64,000 bases of DNA from Phymatolithon calcareum (taxonomy: Eukaryota; Rhodophyta; Florideophyceae; Hapalidiales): positions 1,674,001-1,738,000 of the forward strand of contig OZ345379.1 in the NCBI GenBank assembly GCA_977006965.1, read 5' to 3'. Below the pieces are notes generated by a model. The model saw only the letters and a list, made by a program, of their open reading frames with translations. It searched no databases and had not been told where the DNA came from. The position numbers and the translations under genes were made by a program. Positions 38,440 through 48,986 of the stretch are shown piece after piece (the stretch's first letter is position 1; every line of letters starts with the position of its first letter).

Positions 38440-38735
38440 ATTAATCCGACTTTGCGACGGCGGCGGACACAATTTCCATACACTTTCGGAAAGGCTGTAT
38501 TTCTTAATCTGTCGATCACAGATGGATCGATGCTTCATTCGGAAAAAGATGATATTATCCTCTTCTTCCGAATGATGGTTTTCGACGAGCGACATATTTG
38601 CAATTCATTAGACTCTGCTCTTTGTGCTTGGGTATTGACCCCTAATGTGTTGCAGATTGCGGCAACATCAGCAGTAAGTCCGATTGAATCCATGAGAACC
38701 TTGAAATCACGCTTGCTTGATCGAATTTCCCAGAG
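38440..38735 (-). pseudogene. GTPase relic with the middle deleted
   Basis: The minus strand encodes LMDSIGLTADVAAICNTLG and QAQRAESNEL, clearly the first 37 residues of the GTPase family. About 50 bp further it goes directly into the sequence for the last 25 or so residues (the basic tail and the segment before it, compare 24840-24930). About 1.7 kb, including the whole GTPase domain, is missing. The start codon is lost. Confidence 0.75.
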
Positions 38736-38769
38736 AGTGAGGAGGCTAATTTGTCTCCACTGCTTCAAG

Positions 38770-40534
38770 TCTTGCGTCCTTGAGTGTAATGGAGGGGCTT
38801 AAAATAGAACCTGCCGCCCCATTGTCAACATCCACTTTGTCTTACATCCTACCATTGCAAGGCGCATCGAGCTTCCACCCAATGAATTTTGACGGTATCG
38901 CAGTGAATTGGAATGATCTTTGTTCCGGCCCGATCGCCATGCTCTTTCCATCCCGCACAGCACATCATGATGTGATAAGCTTCATTAATGATACTTCTTA
39001 CGTCATCCTGCTACAGAAGACTGTATCATTGTTGAAGATGAATTTCAAATCATGCTTTTTCTCGTGAGAAAGACGAGGGACGCTTCAAGAACTGAGACAA
39101 GAAAATGTACAGCAAGTGTTGTACTGTACATGATAAAATACTGTAAGCGGTATGAAGATCCTCATGGCTTCATCTACCGTCATCTGGATGTGTAAAGCTG
39201 ATCTTGCTTGTTGCTGCTCAATAAGACCTTACTTTTCAGAGACCAAAAATAAGATCTCCTACGATTTAGCATCCGGGTAGTGATCTCCCACTTTTCCGTG
39301 CACTATGCATAAAATATATTCAAAGTAAGACTCTCACGTAGGAGCTACAGAAAGTTGAGCGCATGTCACGGTTGTGTGCATGTGACGGAGACTGTGCTAT
39401 GATGATACTTTTTTGTTGTGTTATTTTTAAAAGCCCGCAATCTTACCTATATGCGGGTATGGTTTCCTCAGTTGCTGCTTACCTTACAACAGCTCTTATC
39501 TTATGTTTGGTCTTCATGCTAAACCTCATTCCTGCACTGGATTATTGAGAATTGAGCTCAACTATGATGATACTGTAGTAGACTCCGTGTCTATCTTTCA
39601 GCTCGCACGGGGTCTCTCAAACTTAGTTTAGTCACTCTAATCATCCCGCCATAGGATGGAGAGAGGACAAGATAAGATTGGGGTTCGGACGAAAATCAGA
39701 ATCATGGCTTTCTGTGCTCCTAAGCTCGGACTTTGTCCAAATGTGTCAACTATCGTGGTCAAAGTCAGCTTGACAGATACAGCTTGCGAGGCAAAGGCAT
39801 TCTTTGCCGCATTCATCTCGATGGAAACTACTGTCGTTAAGTGCGTTTCATATTTTAAGCTCAGCTCGAAGGGTGTTTCGTTCTCGACTCCAAGGCGTCC
39901 AGCAATAGATTTGTACTGAAGATTACGATGTTTCCTCTCTTACTCAACGTCATCGACTTTCCGTAAGACTTGGTTCTAGTCTAATTCGCGCAAACTAGCG
40001 AGTTCAAATTTACTGGAAGCCTCAACTTCGAAAGCGTCTCTGAAACACAGTATTCTCAGTGCTAGATCTTTTGGTAGCAACAGGATCATAAACTTTAACA
40101 GCACTGTGCGAAATTTGAATTGATTCGGACGAGCTTTCACTTCTGCGGCGCTGGTCGAGGCTACAGTGGACGGGTAGACATTCGTCACCTTCTCAGGTTC
40201 TTCTTCACGAAGTCATACCTATCCTGTTTCGCACGCTTTCAAGCCCGATAACAGTCTATCTATGTCGATAATTTAAGGTCGTCCTATCAACCACTGCGCG
40301 ACACGTCTGGGAGTACAATTCATTTGTTTCAGTGAAATAGTTCGAATAAGGCATCTCTTTTGTCGTCAAGATTGCTTTTCCATGCTTGAAGACGCAGTCC
40401 AATTGCGCGTAGGTTTTTGCATCTGGCGCTTGCAGACATTGACCAGTTCGAACATCTCTGATGAGGCGCATGACCGCAATGCTTCTCAGCGGTGGAAGAT
40501 TCTGACTCAGAATACATGGCCTTGTTGACTATGG
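38770..40534 (+). other. Gap without a supported gene
   Basis: It holds small ORFs (for example 39656-39919) with no recognisable content. Part of it may be the decayed 5' half of the LINE that follows, since an endonuclease domain would be expected there, but no motif was found. Confidence 0.35.
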
Positions 40535-40684
40535 GAGCCTTGGCCTCGTCAGGGACTTACCGCAACGAGAGTCATCAACAACAAGATTGTTCCTGGGAAA
40601 AGACAGACAGTTGTTTCTAAGTCCGCCAGGCGAAGCGTAGCAAAAGCAGCCAAGGCAAAAGAAGAAACGTCCAAGTGGGCGCCG

Positions 40685-42925
40685 ATGATGCTGGAGCAAC
40701 TGCAAGCCTGCAATCGCAAACAAGACTTGGACAAATGGTACGAAAGGCTTTCGAAGAATCTTATACAGCCATGGTCGTCCTCTAGGCCCAGGCCGTCAAG
40801 ATACAAGACCTTTTGGAACAATGAGCTCGACAAACTAGCCAAGAAGCGAACTCGATTGTACAAGATTTACAAAAGAACCGAGCTTGAAAAGGACCGGCTT
40901 GCCCTCCGAGAAATTAAGACACAAATCCAAAAGAAAGTAAGAAAAGCGAAACGTGAACAGTTTGAAAGATACCTTGATGGAGTGGAAGAACTGGGTCCCA
41001 CTGAGGCAGCCAACGTTGCAAGCAAAATTGTGAAGTCAAAAACAAGAAGGAAAGGGTCGAACAAGGCAATCGGAGCTCCAGTACATCCAAGCAAATTCTC
41101 TGCGTATATTTCTAATGTGTGCAAGGCTGAAAAAGACTGGAATGTGCCACTAAAGTCTTTTACAGTCAACAGGGCAATGAGGCGGCACATTACTAGGGCA
41201 TTCAACCGAGCACCAAAAGGGAAGGCGGTCGGCCCTGACGGAGTGGCAGTTGAAATGATGCATGCGAATAAGGAAGCCGGATTGAGTATATTGATAGCCT
41301 TATGGGAGACATGTGGGAAGCTCAAATGTCTTCCGCGAGCGTGGCCTCAAGCTACTCTGATCCCTCTGTACAAGAAAGACCCACCCCATGTTGCAGCGAA
41401 CTACAGACCTATATCGCTATTAAGTCAAGCCAGGAAAATCATCGATTCCGCACTCGACTCATACATAAGGGAACACTACCGTTTCAACAGTGCCCAGCTA
41501 GGTTTCCGAAAAGACAAGAGCACATATATTGCGATACTCCGTGCAAAATGTGCCATGAAAGATGGGCATCCTTTTGTCGCGGTTCTTGACCTCTCTGCAG
41601 CATATGACAGGGTGCCACGAGACATCCTCATGAAAAGGCTCGAGCAGAAGCTACCCGACGAAATAACAAGGATGGTGGCATATCTTCTGAAACCCTCGTG
41701 GGTTACGTCAGCAGACGATGATACACGAACATGGTGCATTATCGATCGAGCAGTACCTCAAGGGTCCCCACTGAGCCCGTGCCTGTACAATATCTTCATG
41801 GACACATTCGCGGAAGCGGTGTCCAAGGTCCCCAGCGACGTCTCTGAAAATCCAGCGCAACTGTTCGCTGACGATGTCCAGCTGCAATCAAAGGATGGAG
41901 AAGGAATGCAGAAGCTACTTGATATAGCGACTACCTGGGCGAAGGAAAATGGTATGATCTGGAACACAAAGCCAGGAAAGAGCGAGATCCTTAAAAACAA
42001 GGGACTCAGGAAACACACCTTCCACATTGCGGGTCGAGTTCTTCATCAAGCTTGGAGGCTCTCGTATCTCGGTATAAGCATGAACCACAAAGTCGTAACA
42101 GACGACATGGCGTTATCAAGAGTACGAAATGCAGTGGGGTGCATACACAAACTGCGGGAAATTGGAGTCAATGTTCGAGGCTTTCAGACTGTGACATGCA
42201 TTAGAATCTTCAAGTCGCTTATTTTGCCAAAGTGGGAGTATGCACTCCACGTCACGCCTCTGACAAAGCGATTACAATCAGCAATCGAATCTGCAGAAGG
42301 TTTATTCTTCAAGTATGTTTTTGGGACATATGCCCAGCACCGCCATGGAAGAATGCGAGTTCTGTGCCGACTAGAATCACCTGCCATGAGGAGAAGACAC
42401 CAAGCAGAAAGGTTCTCTGCGAGTCTAGTGAGACAGAAGAAGCGCCTCGACGAAGCAGATGAGTATTCTGGGAGAGATGAAGACATTAAGGAGGCAACCA
42501 AGGACATAGAGTGCCTCAAGAAACATGAAGATCTGCAGAAAGCTCTCGATAAAGCCAAGGAGGGCTCAGTCTCAAAGAAAGGGCGACGAAAAGAAAAAAT
42601 TGAGTTATGGGCAGAGGAAGAAGAGGGAAGATCGCTCGAGATACCAACTGATTCGAACAATCTACCGATGGTTCTCCGCGTAAGAGAAAGGTCTACACGG
42701 TTGCGATGCCTACGGTTGATATTCAATAGAGCACCTCTTTGGAGAAAATCAGTACTTGGTGCATACTTTGGTGTCACAGCCGTGATTGAGCTGGTCGCGC
42801 TCCAACGCATTCTATCTTCATCCAAGATTAGTCCTGAAATTGAATATGAATGTGAGCGACTCACTGGAGCACTTGTTGGGAGAGAAATACGAATCAAGGA
42901 TATACTGAATAGTCAAACTACGTGA
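40685..42925 (+). CDS. LINE reverse transcriptase ORF, intact
   Basis: The 746-residue ORF starts with ATG at 40685; the frame is open back to 40538. RT motifs occur in order: GKAVGPDGV, NYRPISLLS, LGFRKDKST, AVLDLSAAYDRVPRD, VPQGSPLSPCLYN, FADDVQL (the FADD catalytic box), and a thumb/connection region with LSYLGIS. The C-terminal third is charged and helical. No endonuclease or RNase H is seen in the ORF. It is a non-LTR retrotransposon of the same broad family as the copies at 50-52.6 kb and is the only one here with a full RT palm. There are no stops or frameshifts, so it may be recent. Confidence 0.85.
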   Translation: MMLEQLQACNRKQDLDKWYERLSKNLIQPWSSSRPRPSRYKTFWNNELDKLAKKRTRLYKIYKRTELEKDRLALREIKTQIQKKVRKAKREQFERYLDGVEELGPTEAANVASKIVKSKTRRKGSNKAIGAPVHPSKFSAYISNVCKAEKDWNVPLKSFTVNRAMRRHITRAFNRAPKGKAVGPDGVAVEMMHANKEAGLSILIALWETCGKLKCLPRAWPQATLIPLYKKDPPHVAANYRPISLLSQARKIIDSALDSYIREHYRFNSAQLGFRKDKSTYIAILRAKCAMKDGHPFVAVLDLSAAYDRVPRDILMKRLEQKLPDEITRMVAYLLKPSWVTSADDDTRTWCIIDRAVPQGSPLSPCLYNIFMDTFAEAVSKVPSDVSENPAQLFADDVQLQSKDGEGMQKLLDIATTWAKENGMIWNTKPGKSEILKNKGLRKHTFHIAGRVLHQAWRLSYLGISMNHKVVTDDMALSRVRNAVGCIHKLREIGVNVRGFQTVTCIRIFKSLILPKWEYALHVTPLTKRLQSAIESAEGLFFKYVFGTYAQHRHGRMRVLCRLESPAMRRRHQAERFSASLVRQKKRLDEADEYSGRDEDIKEATKDIECLKKHEDLQKALDKAKEGSVSKKGRRKEKIELWAEEEEGRSLEIPTDSNNLPMVLRVRERSTRLRCLRLIFNRAPLWRKSVLGAYFGVTAVIELVALQRILSSSKISPEIEYECERLTGALVGREIRIKDILNSQTT

Positions 42926-43187
42926 GCTTAGAAAATCGTGCGAAAGCGGCCCTGTTACTCTTCAAGAGAGGCCTTAGGAGCTTTTAAAATAAATCAACAC
43001 ATATCCCCAGGGACTTACCGTCTGAAGGGTTCAGTGCATGCTGATGTCTTTCTTTCTGTCTTTACTGCAGAAGACGTTGACTAAAAGTTAGCATCTGGGA
43101 TTGTCAAGCAACCCCTCATTGTTCACGAATTTGAGTACTTCAAGTGGCTTCTCCCTACATAATTCCTCTACCGTTTTAGGGCCTACT
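42926..43187 (+). other. Short gap, probably LINE 3' UTR
   Basis: No gene. An AAAATAAA-like stretch about 60 bp after the stop could be a polyadenylation signal, but no poly(A) tail or target duplication was found. Confidence 0.35.
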
Positions 43188-43676
43188 CTACCAATAGTTT
43201 GCCGTCCCACTGCAGCGAAGAATTAAATGATCAACAGTTTTTTTGGTTCCACCTGGACAGGACTTGCACATGGGGTCGTAGTCCACCGAGCCATCGTCCT
43301 TCCGGTGAAAAGCTGCTACCAGCGAGCATCATGCTGCGGAAAGTTGATTTAGGATGACTTCAGCACGTCTGTGACTAATCCCGAGTTCTGGGGGTAGAAA
43401 CTGTACACTTCTTGGTTTCATCGAATTGCGCGGTTTAATTATGGACCGCGCGGCTTCTATGGTCAAAGGTACGCCTTGATGCGTCACGAGACCTGATTCC
43501 GTAATGCCTCGATGAGCAAGCTCGTCGGCTTTCTCGTTCCAAGGAATCCCACAGTGGCTTGGAACCCAAATCGCCTCGATGGTGACGTTGTCCTCTATCA
43601 ATGCCTCCATGGCTTCCCACAGCTTCCTTGTCATTTCGCCATACATCCGAGGTTGTCCGGCCAACTTCATTCGCAC
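43188..43676 (-). pseudogene. LINE 3' fragment: RNase H end and CCHC finger
   Basis: One minus frame contains IEAIWVPSHCGIPWNEKADELAH, the C-terminal half of an RNase HI domain. After one in-frame TGA it continues with CKSCPGG...DHLILRC, the C-C-H-C finger found at the end of many LINE ORFs. It ends at TAG 43188-43190. The RNase H sets it apart from the LINE at 40.7 kb. Confidence 0.7.
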
Positions 43677-43861
43677 TTGTTCTGGGATCTTACACCATTC
43701 GCAGCCATAGAGCGAGAGTTTCTCTCACAGAGGAGCCAAATAGACAGAGGAGGAAACCTGCCGGCTACGCATCAACAGCAACCCATATAAAGAATCGTTA
43801 TTTTAAAACATGCCGCGGGTCAACCACTCAAGAAAAACAAACTCTTACAAAACCCCTAAAG

Positions 43862-45055
43862 TTACTCAACTATAGCAAATTCTCCCTTACTTGCCAGCTC
43901 CTCAACAGAGATCACATCTTCCGGCAGGATGAGTTGCAGATCCTTTTTGCTCACCATTCCATTACCCTCCTTCCCCATAGCTTGATTGAACAGTCTGATA
44001 GACGCCCGCATCCTCGCTCTGTCGACCGCGTTACGCACGGTTCGCGCATTTGAAAAATACGGCATTTCCATTCGTGCCCTAATATACTCCTCAAACTTCT
44101 CAGCCGCCCCTGGTGCGAATTCATACTGCAGGTCGCGCGTCATAAACTCAGCAATCTGCACCAATTCCGGCGCGTCATAATTAGGAAAGTTGATATGGTT
44201 CCCAATTCGCCCACTCATGCCAGGAATGTACGAATAAAATTTGTTCATCCGATCTTCATATCCTGCCAGCACGACGATAAGATCTTCGCGCTGGTGCTCC
44301 ATGACGTTCAGCAGAATCTCGATACTCTCCTGTCCATAATCCTTATCATTCGCGGCATTGTAGAGATAGTACGCCTCGTCAATGAGCAGCACACCACCAA
44401 ACGACTTCTTTATCACCTCCTTGGTCTTCGGCGCGGTATGACCAACATACTGTCCAACAAGATCATCCCTAGTCGCCACGGTTAGATGTCCGGTACGACA
44501 ATATCCCATCTTCTTCAGTAGTTGTCCCATGCGCATTGCGACCGTTGTCTTTCCTGTACCCGGAGCGCCCGTGAAACTCATGTGGAGACTCGGGACAGCG
44601 GTTTCCAGTCCGAGCCCCTTGCGGAGCTTGTCGACGATGAGCAAGGCTGCGATTTCGGCGACACGGGTTTTCACAGGCTTGAGACCGACGAGATCGTGGT
44701 CGAGTTTCGCCAATTCGTCTTTCACTCCGGCTTCGTACATATGCTGGTTGACCGAGCCGACTTCGAGATCGTCGGGAATTTCGTTCAGCGCATCGATCTT
44801 ACGCTGCCGCGCCATACGACGTTCCATTTTCGCGCGCGCGCGCTTCTCCTCGGCTTCGCGTTCCAGTCGGGCTTCCACGTCGCGTTCCTTCAGCGCGTCG
44901 GAGAGACGGCGCGTTTGGGGGACCTCATACTCCGTCGTTTCTGTCATCATGCGCGGCGCTGCCACGACGGTGGTCGGTCGAGAAGCGCAACGCGCAGGGG
45001 CGCGCGCGTGCACGCGCGCGCCCAAGAATGAAGTTGTAGGTGCGAAGGCTGCCAT
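43862..45055 (-). CDS. cbbX: Nuclear-encoded CbbX, red-type Rubisco activase
   Basis: This 397-residue AAA+ protein has an ATG start at 45055. Residues 1-35 are a chloroplast transit peptide (MAAF start, rich in Ala, Arg, Thr). Residues 48-90 are a highly charged helix, probably a coiled coil. The CbbX core follows: pore-loop YVGHTAPKT (203-211), Walker A GAPGTGKT (163-170), Walker B LLIDEA (223-228), and the Arg-rich sensor-2 region NARTVRNAVDRAR (336-348). CbbX hexamers pull on the C-terminus of the red-type Rubisco large subunit to release inhibitory sugar phosphates, using ATP in the stroma. Red algae also carry a plastid cbbX, and mixed nuclear/plastid complexes are known from Cyanidioschyzon. 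No introns. It is divergent from the psbQ-like gene. Confidence 0.93.
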   Translation of the reverse strand: MAAFAPTTSFLGARVHARAPARCASRPTTVVAAPRMMTETTEYEVPQTRRLSDALKERDVEARLEREAEEKRARAKMERRMARQRKIDALNEIPDDLEVGSVNQHMYEAGVKDELAKLDHDLVGLKPVKTRVAEIAALLIVDKLRKGLGLETAVPSLHMSFTGAPGTGKTTVAMRMGQLLKKMGYCRTGHLTVATRDDLVGQYVGHTAPKTKEVIKKSFGGVLLIDEAYYLYNAANDKDYGQESIEILLNVMEHQREDLIVVLAGYEDRMNKFYSYIPGMSGRIGNHINFPNYDAPELVQIAEFMTRDLQYEFAPGAAEKFEEYIRARMEMPYFSNARTVRNAVDRARMRASIRLFNQAMGKEGNGMVSKKDLQLILPEDVISVEELASKGEFAIVE

Positions 45056-45746
45056 AGTTCTGGCGGGGATTTACGGAGACGGGCTGGTTGACGTCCACGC
45101 AGCAGCAGGTCGTCAAACAACGGGTCCACAAGAAGGCTGCTGGAGGAGAGTTGACGTGAGTCAGAAATGTTTTTCCAAGAAGATGAGGTCTGGTTGTTTC
45201 GGGCACACTTGGACGCAGCCTATTTGCTGAGAAATGCTATTCCGTCTATTCTTCCAATTGGAGTACTTCTCGTCGCATGAAGCCCAATGACAGACGCGCT
45301 GTGAGCCAGATGGAACGGGTCTTGGCCACATACGGTACAGTATTGAGATCCGTGACGGGATCTCGCTGGAGATTGCAACGTGTCCAACGTGAACACGTCT
45401 CTGTACTGGGTACCGCATCATAGGTGAGAAGTTGTGATTGGTGGAAAACATTTGCATAAAAATCTGACAGGCACCCAATTAGAGAGATAAATATCTTCAG
45501 TTAAACGTATCAGAATACGAATTTTATTGAAGGATACCGGTCTGGACCAGCTGTACTCATTTTGAGATAGGGACCTCGTCGAAAATGCCCAGGACATGCC
45601 CTTAACAGGCCGGAGAGGGCCCTCTCTGCAAAATATCTGTGTCAAGCATCGCTATAAAATGGCGCTTCAAACACGAATAGCCCGGGTTGCACCCATACTA
45701 TAGCGTGAAGAGAAGTAACCCAACATTCGGAAAACATCAATTGACA
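45056..45746 (+). promoter_or_regulatory. Shared intergenic promoter region between cbbX and the psbQ-like gene
   Basis: About 690 bp separates the divergent start codons, with no gene or mobile element inside. A CCAATTGG motif lies at about 45256-45263. A TATA box serves the plus-strand gene (separate entry). Co-regulation by light is plausible from the products but not shown. Confidence 0.45.
45653..45660 (+). promoter_or_regulatory. TATA box of the psbQ-like gene
   Basis: TATAAAAT, 87 bp before the ATG at 45747. No equivalent was seen for cbbX. Confidence 0.5.
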
Positions 45747-46304
45747 ATGGCATTTCTCCCACCGCCCGCAGAACTATCCCCCTCCCCGCGTTTTGCATGC
45801 AACCGTCGATTCAACCCGAGCGCTTCGCTGACCCTCGACAAGCGACAACGGCCTCACCCCGTGAACCGCATGACACGACGCGCGCTCCTGCGTGCACTGG
45901 GCGCCTTCTCCGCGCTGTCAGTCGCCGCGCACGCCCCGGCCGTCGACTTCACGACGGCGCTACGCAGAGCTAGAGTCGAACTAGACCGCGTAGACGCGAT
46001 GATCGACGCGGCAAAATGGGATTCCATCCGTACCATTCTTGCATCCGCCGCAGTGCGCGGCGCACAGGAGGCCGCTCGCGCCGCGGCGGCGGCCGCCGGG
46101 CCCGACACGCGGGGAGCGTGGGTCGGGCTGCGGGAAGATGCACTTTCCGCGGCCAAGCTGCTCGACGCTGCGGTGTACGCAAACGTTTTTGTGGGTGAGG
46201 AACGACAGGTGCTTGGGACGAAGATCGACTACGACACGCCGAGAGAGTACTTGCGGGAACTTAAGGGTACACTTGATGAACTTGTCATGCTCGCGGAGGA
46301 ATGA
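45747..46304 (+). CDS. PsbQ-like four-helix protein of the thylakoid lumen
   Basis: The first ATG is at 45747 (185 residues); a longer reading would need TTG at 45687. Residues 1-40 look like a plastid transit peptide (MAFL...). They are followed by a twin-arginine signal, TRRALLRALGAF (43-54), with a hydrophobic stretch and an AHA cleavage site at 61-63. This means Tat export into the thylakoid lumen. The mature part (about 122 residues) is all helical, with four amphipathic segments and AKWDSIRTIL, a pattern of PsbQ-superfamily extrinsic proteins of photosystem II. PsbQ' of red algae helps hold the oxygen-evolving centre. The mature chain is shorter than usual PsbQ', so another lumenal four-helix protein is possible. 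Confidence 0.6.
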   Translation: MAFLPPPAELSPSPRFACNRRFNPSASLTLDKRQRPHPVNRMTRRALLRALGAFSALSVAAHAPAVDFTTALRRARVELDRVDAMIDAAKWDSIRTILASAAVRGAQEAARAAAAAAGPDTRGAWVGLREDALSAAKLLDAAVYANVFVGEERQVLGTKIDYDTPREYLRELKGTLDELVMLAEE

Positions 46305-46539
46305 GAGGACTTCTAGGATGTGGAATTAAATTTTGGGAAGTGTTATTGACCTCCACCGCGTGGCCCAACTTAATTTTTTATCTCGGCTGCTCTCACCGTA
46401 CCTAGCGCATTTGAGTTATTTGCAGCACTGAAAAGAGGGCGACATGGTCACGGGAAGGTTTCCATTTCTAATATTCCAGACAATACCAGTATTCACAATG
46501 CCTCATCGTACCCTGAACCGGAATCAACGGTAAACGTTG
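46305..46539 (+). other. 3' flank of the psbQ-like gene
   Basis: No gene; the edge of the duplicated segment lies near 46540. Confidence 0.4.
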
Positions 46540-47081
46540 CATTACGGAAACAACTACTGTCGAGAAACGTGTGAGTCGAACCAGATCCAGTCTTATCAAG
46601 CCGCTGCAACGGCAGGGCCCTGAAATTCTGACGGTCAAGAGTGACCTCTCCCTCCCACACCATGTTCTTGAAGAGCTATGCCGGAGATGAAGACGGGCAA
46701 GTTGAAACATGCTTGTTTGAGAGAATGTATTTGTGCCCCAAGGCTGTAGGGCTGCCAACAGCAGCACAGTGAGTTTATCTTATTTGATTCACAGATTGTA
46801 GGTTACTGTATGTACTGTGTGTGCGCCGATTTGTAGTTTCTATGTAGAATCTTCATTGGAGCTATAGCAATTCAGCTATCTAGACGTTGCTCTTTCAGGT
46901 TGCAAAACTATAAATATGGTTACACATTGGTCACAATAGATTGTTCCTGCTCGGTGGGAGCGCCAGCCGCGTCGACCTGCAACGGTGCGGCCCGGAACAT
47001 TATGCCCAAGAAGATTTCGCACGGTATTGTAATCCAGTGCAGGCTTCGAGGAGGCCCAAATGGACGTGGGGATGAGTTTTG

Positions 47082-47993
47082 TGTAGCGCCAAGCAAACTA
47101 GTGCTCCGCGTACGCAAAGAAAGACAAGAACAGGGTGAGACAGCAAAAGAAAAGCGGGAGAGACTTAGCGTTTAGCGGGAGAGACTGAATGTGACCGACG
47201 AAAAAACACACACCCCAAAAGGGGCAAACCGGAATAAACGGTGTATCGTCCTCGGAGCACACTTCCCAGATTTACGACTGAGTGAGCTCGACGAGGGAAA
47301 GTTGCACGCGGATCTAGGCGTGATGGTTAGGACTCTGCCGGAAACGGAGTCCGTGTATTGATGTCCACGGAGCACGCTCCACAGCCTTGCGGGAACTCCA
47401 GCGGCCGTATTGATCGGACACGAGCGCGAGCCTTCGCGTCACAGGTCTGTGAGAGCTCAATGATGAGCGCACCGGCGTGATAGAGACGCGGATCAAGAAC
47501 AAAGAAACGAAAAGAAGGAAGAAAAAAGGGGGACGAATGATGTCGGTGTCGTCGTCAAGCGGCGACCTTGACTTGGCCGTCGACCTTAGTACGAACACAC
47601 GAAGTGAAGGGAAGATTGGAGTGCGGTGTGTGCGACTTCGCCGTACCGGATTGCACGGAAAGCCCACTATACGCGTTGGACTTGGAGCGAGTGGGAAGTT
47701 TACGAGTACTGCGTGGTCAAAGGGACGTGCAGGCAAATTGAAGCGTGCGGCGATCCGAGCAGTCGAGCCAGAACTAGAAAACCTCCACCTTGGCCCGATT
47801 ACAAGTGTGATCTGCGCGTCTAGAACGAGACAGAAGCGTACAGGCGTCGCTACCTAGTAATCCGAAGTGGCGGTTAGTCGCGAGAGAACCAGCGCCTTCA
47901 ACCAACAATACAACTACCGTTGTGTTGTCTTCATGTTGTCGCCATGTTGTCGCTGGACATAACATGAAGAGACAATACTGACCAGGCGCCACA
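47082..47993. mobile_element. Solo LTR (912 bp)
   Basis: It starts TGTAGCGCC and ends GGCGCCACA (TG...CA with short inverted ends). It is flanked by a 5-bp duplication, TTTTG (47077-47081, 47994-47998). The X2 copy has the empty site near 54707-54717. No internal domain or second LTR was found, so it is most likely a solo LTR, or a non-autonomous element with LTR-like ends. The ORFs inside are not recognisable. Confidence 0.7.
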
Positions 47994-48096
47994 TTTTGTC
48001 CTTCGAACGTGTCGCTGCCGTTTGCACTTTGACAACTACACCTGAAAATCGCGATGAATGAAGCAATGATGGTGGCTGCGGCACCGATGACAGGTC

Positions 48097-48643
48097 CTAC
48101 CGTGAACCACGAATGGAGTGTAGAGCCTTGTCTTCTCTCTGATCTGCTCTTTCGTCCACTTCTGAACTCGTCTCATCTGCGGCTGACTTTGCATATTGGC
48201 TTCGCTCATGAGCAGATACTCCTTCTTTCGACTGTGTGTCGGATGCCTCAACACCAAAAGCTTCTGGCTCGTCCAACGATACCACAGTTTGCCCCACCGT
48301 GGTGCTCACTTGAGTCGGTATCTCGGTGCCATATCGATAGAATCGATGATAATCCACAAACGACTTTGGTCGACCCCACATTATTTTTCATTGTCCGACC
48401 AGACAACCAGCTTATCTCAATTAAGCTCGATTTGCCGAGCGAGCACGATACATCGTCGAAGATAGTGCTCTCCGCCGCAAGTTTGCTTGACGCACTTGCA
48501 GCTCGTACAATCTCGCTTGCCCCGCATATCGTAAGATTTCCCTTGTGCAGCGCGCATGTTCCCAAAACGCCGGTGCATGCGGTCTGGGCGGAGGCGAGCT
48601 GTGTGAGGACTAGAGCCAAGAAAGTCACCTTCTTGCGCACCAT
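48097..48643 (-). pseudogene. Secreted/membrane protein paralog, disrupted (X1)
   Basis: The minus ORF starts at ATG 48643 with a signal peptide (KKVTFLALVLTQLASAQT) like its X2 counterpart. It follows the counterpart to about residue 100, then loses about 135 bp present in X2. After that deletion the downstream homologous part (YGTEIPTQVS...) is in another frame, so the product is truncated at 131 residues. The TM-like segment found in X2 is also conserved here (VGPVIGAAATIIASF), close to the solo LTR. Confidence 0.5.
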
Positions 48644-48707
48644 GGCGGAGTGAAGGCGAAGGCCGTGCGGTGAAAATTAGTCGGTCTATCGTGAAAGACA
48701 AGACCGA

Positions 48708-48714
48708 ATTTATA
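48708..48714 (-). promoter_or_regulatory. TATA-like box of the X1 gene
   Basis: TATAAAT on the minus strand, 65 bp upstream of the ATG; the position and sequence are conserved in X2 (55578-55584). Confidence 0.4.
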
Positions 48715-48986
48715 ATGCGCAGAAGCGAGGCGAAGGAGAACATGTTTTCTGAGGATGTGGAGAAAATCGTCTAACCAGTGGTGCAGCAAACTGCCAAGGT
48801 CCCTCTGCAACTACGTAACCTCTGTCGAAGTGTGCAGTACGGGTCAGAAGTTGTGAGCAGAGCACAAATGTGGCCACGACGACGGTAGAGGGCTGCACAC
48901 GCACGACGAGTGTCTGGTGAAAAACGAAGAAGAAGAAGAAGAAATGGAGATTTTTATTTAAAAGTTACCAACGCATCAGCAGACGC

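Noticed and set aside
45687-45746. Longer start of the psbQ-like protein
   Set aside because: The first codon is TTG, and the ATG at 45747 gives a normal transit peptide.
47477-47857. 126-codon ORF in the 912-bp insertion
   Set aside because: Starts with a non-ATG codon, has low-complexity content, and lies in a probable LTR.
47082-47993. DNA transposon interpretation of the 912-bp insertion
   Set aside because: Terminal identity is only about 9 bp and the TG...CA ends with a 5-bp duplication fit an LTR better, though it is not excluded.
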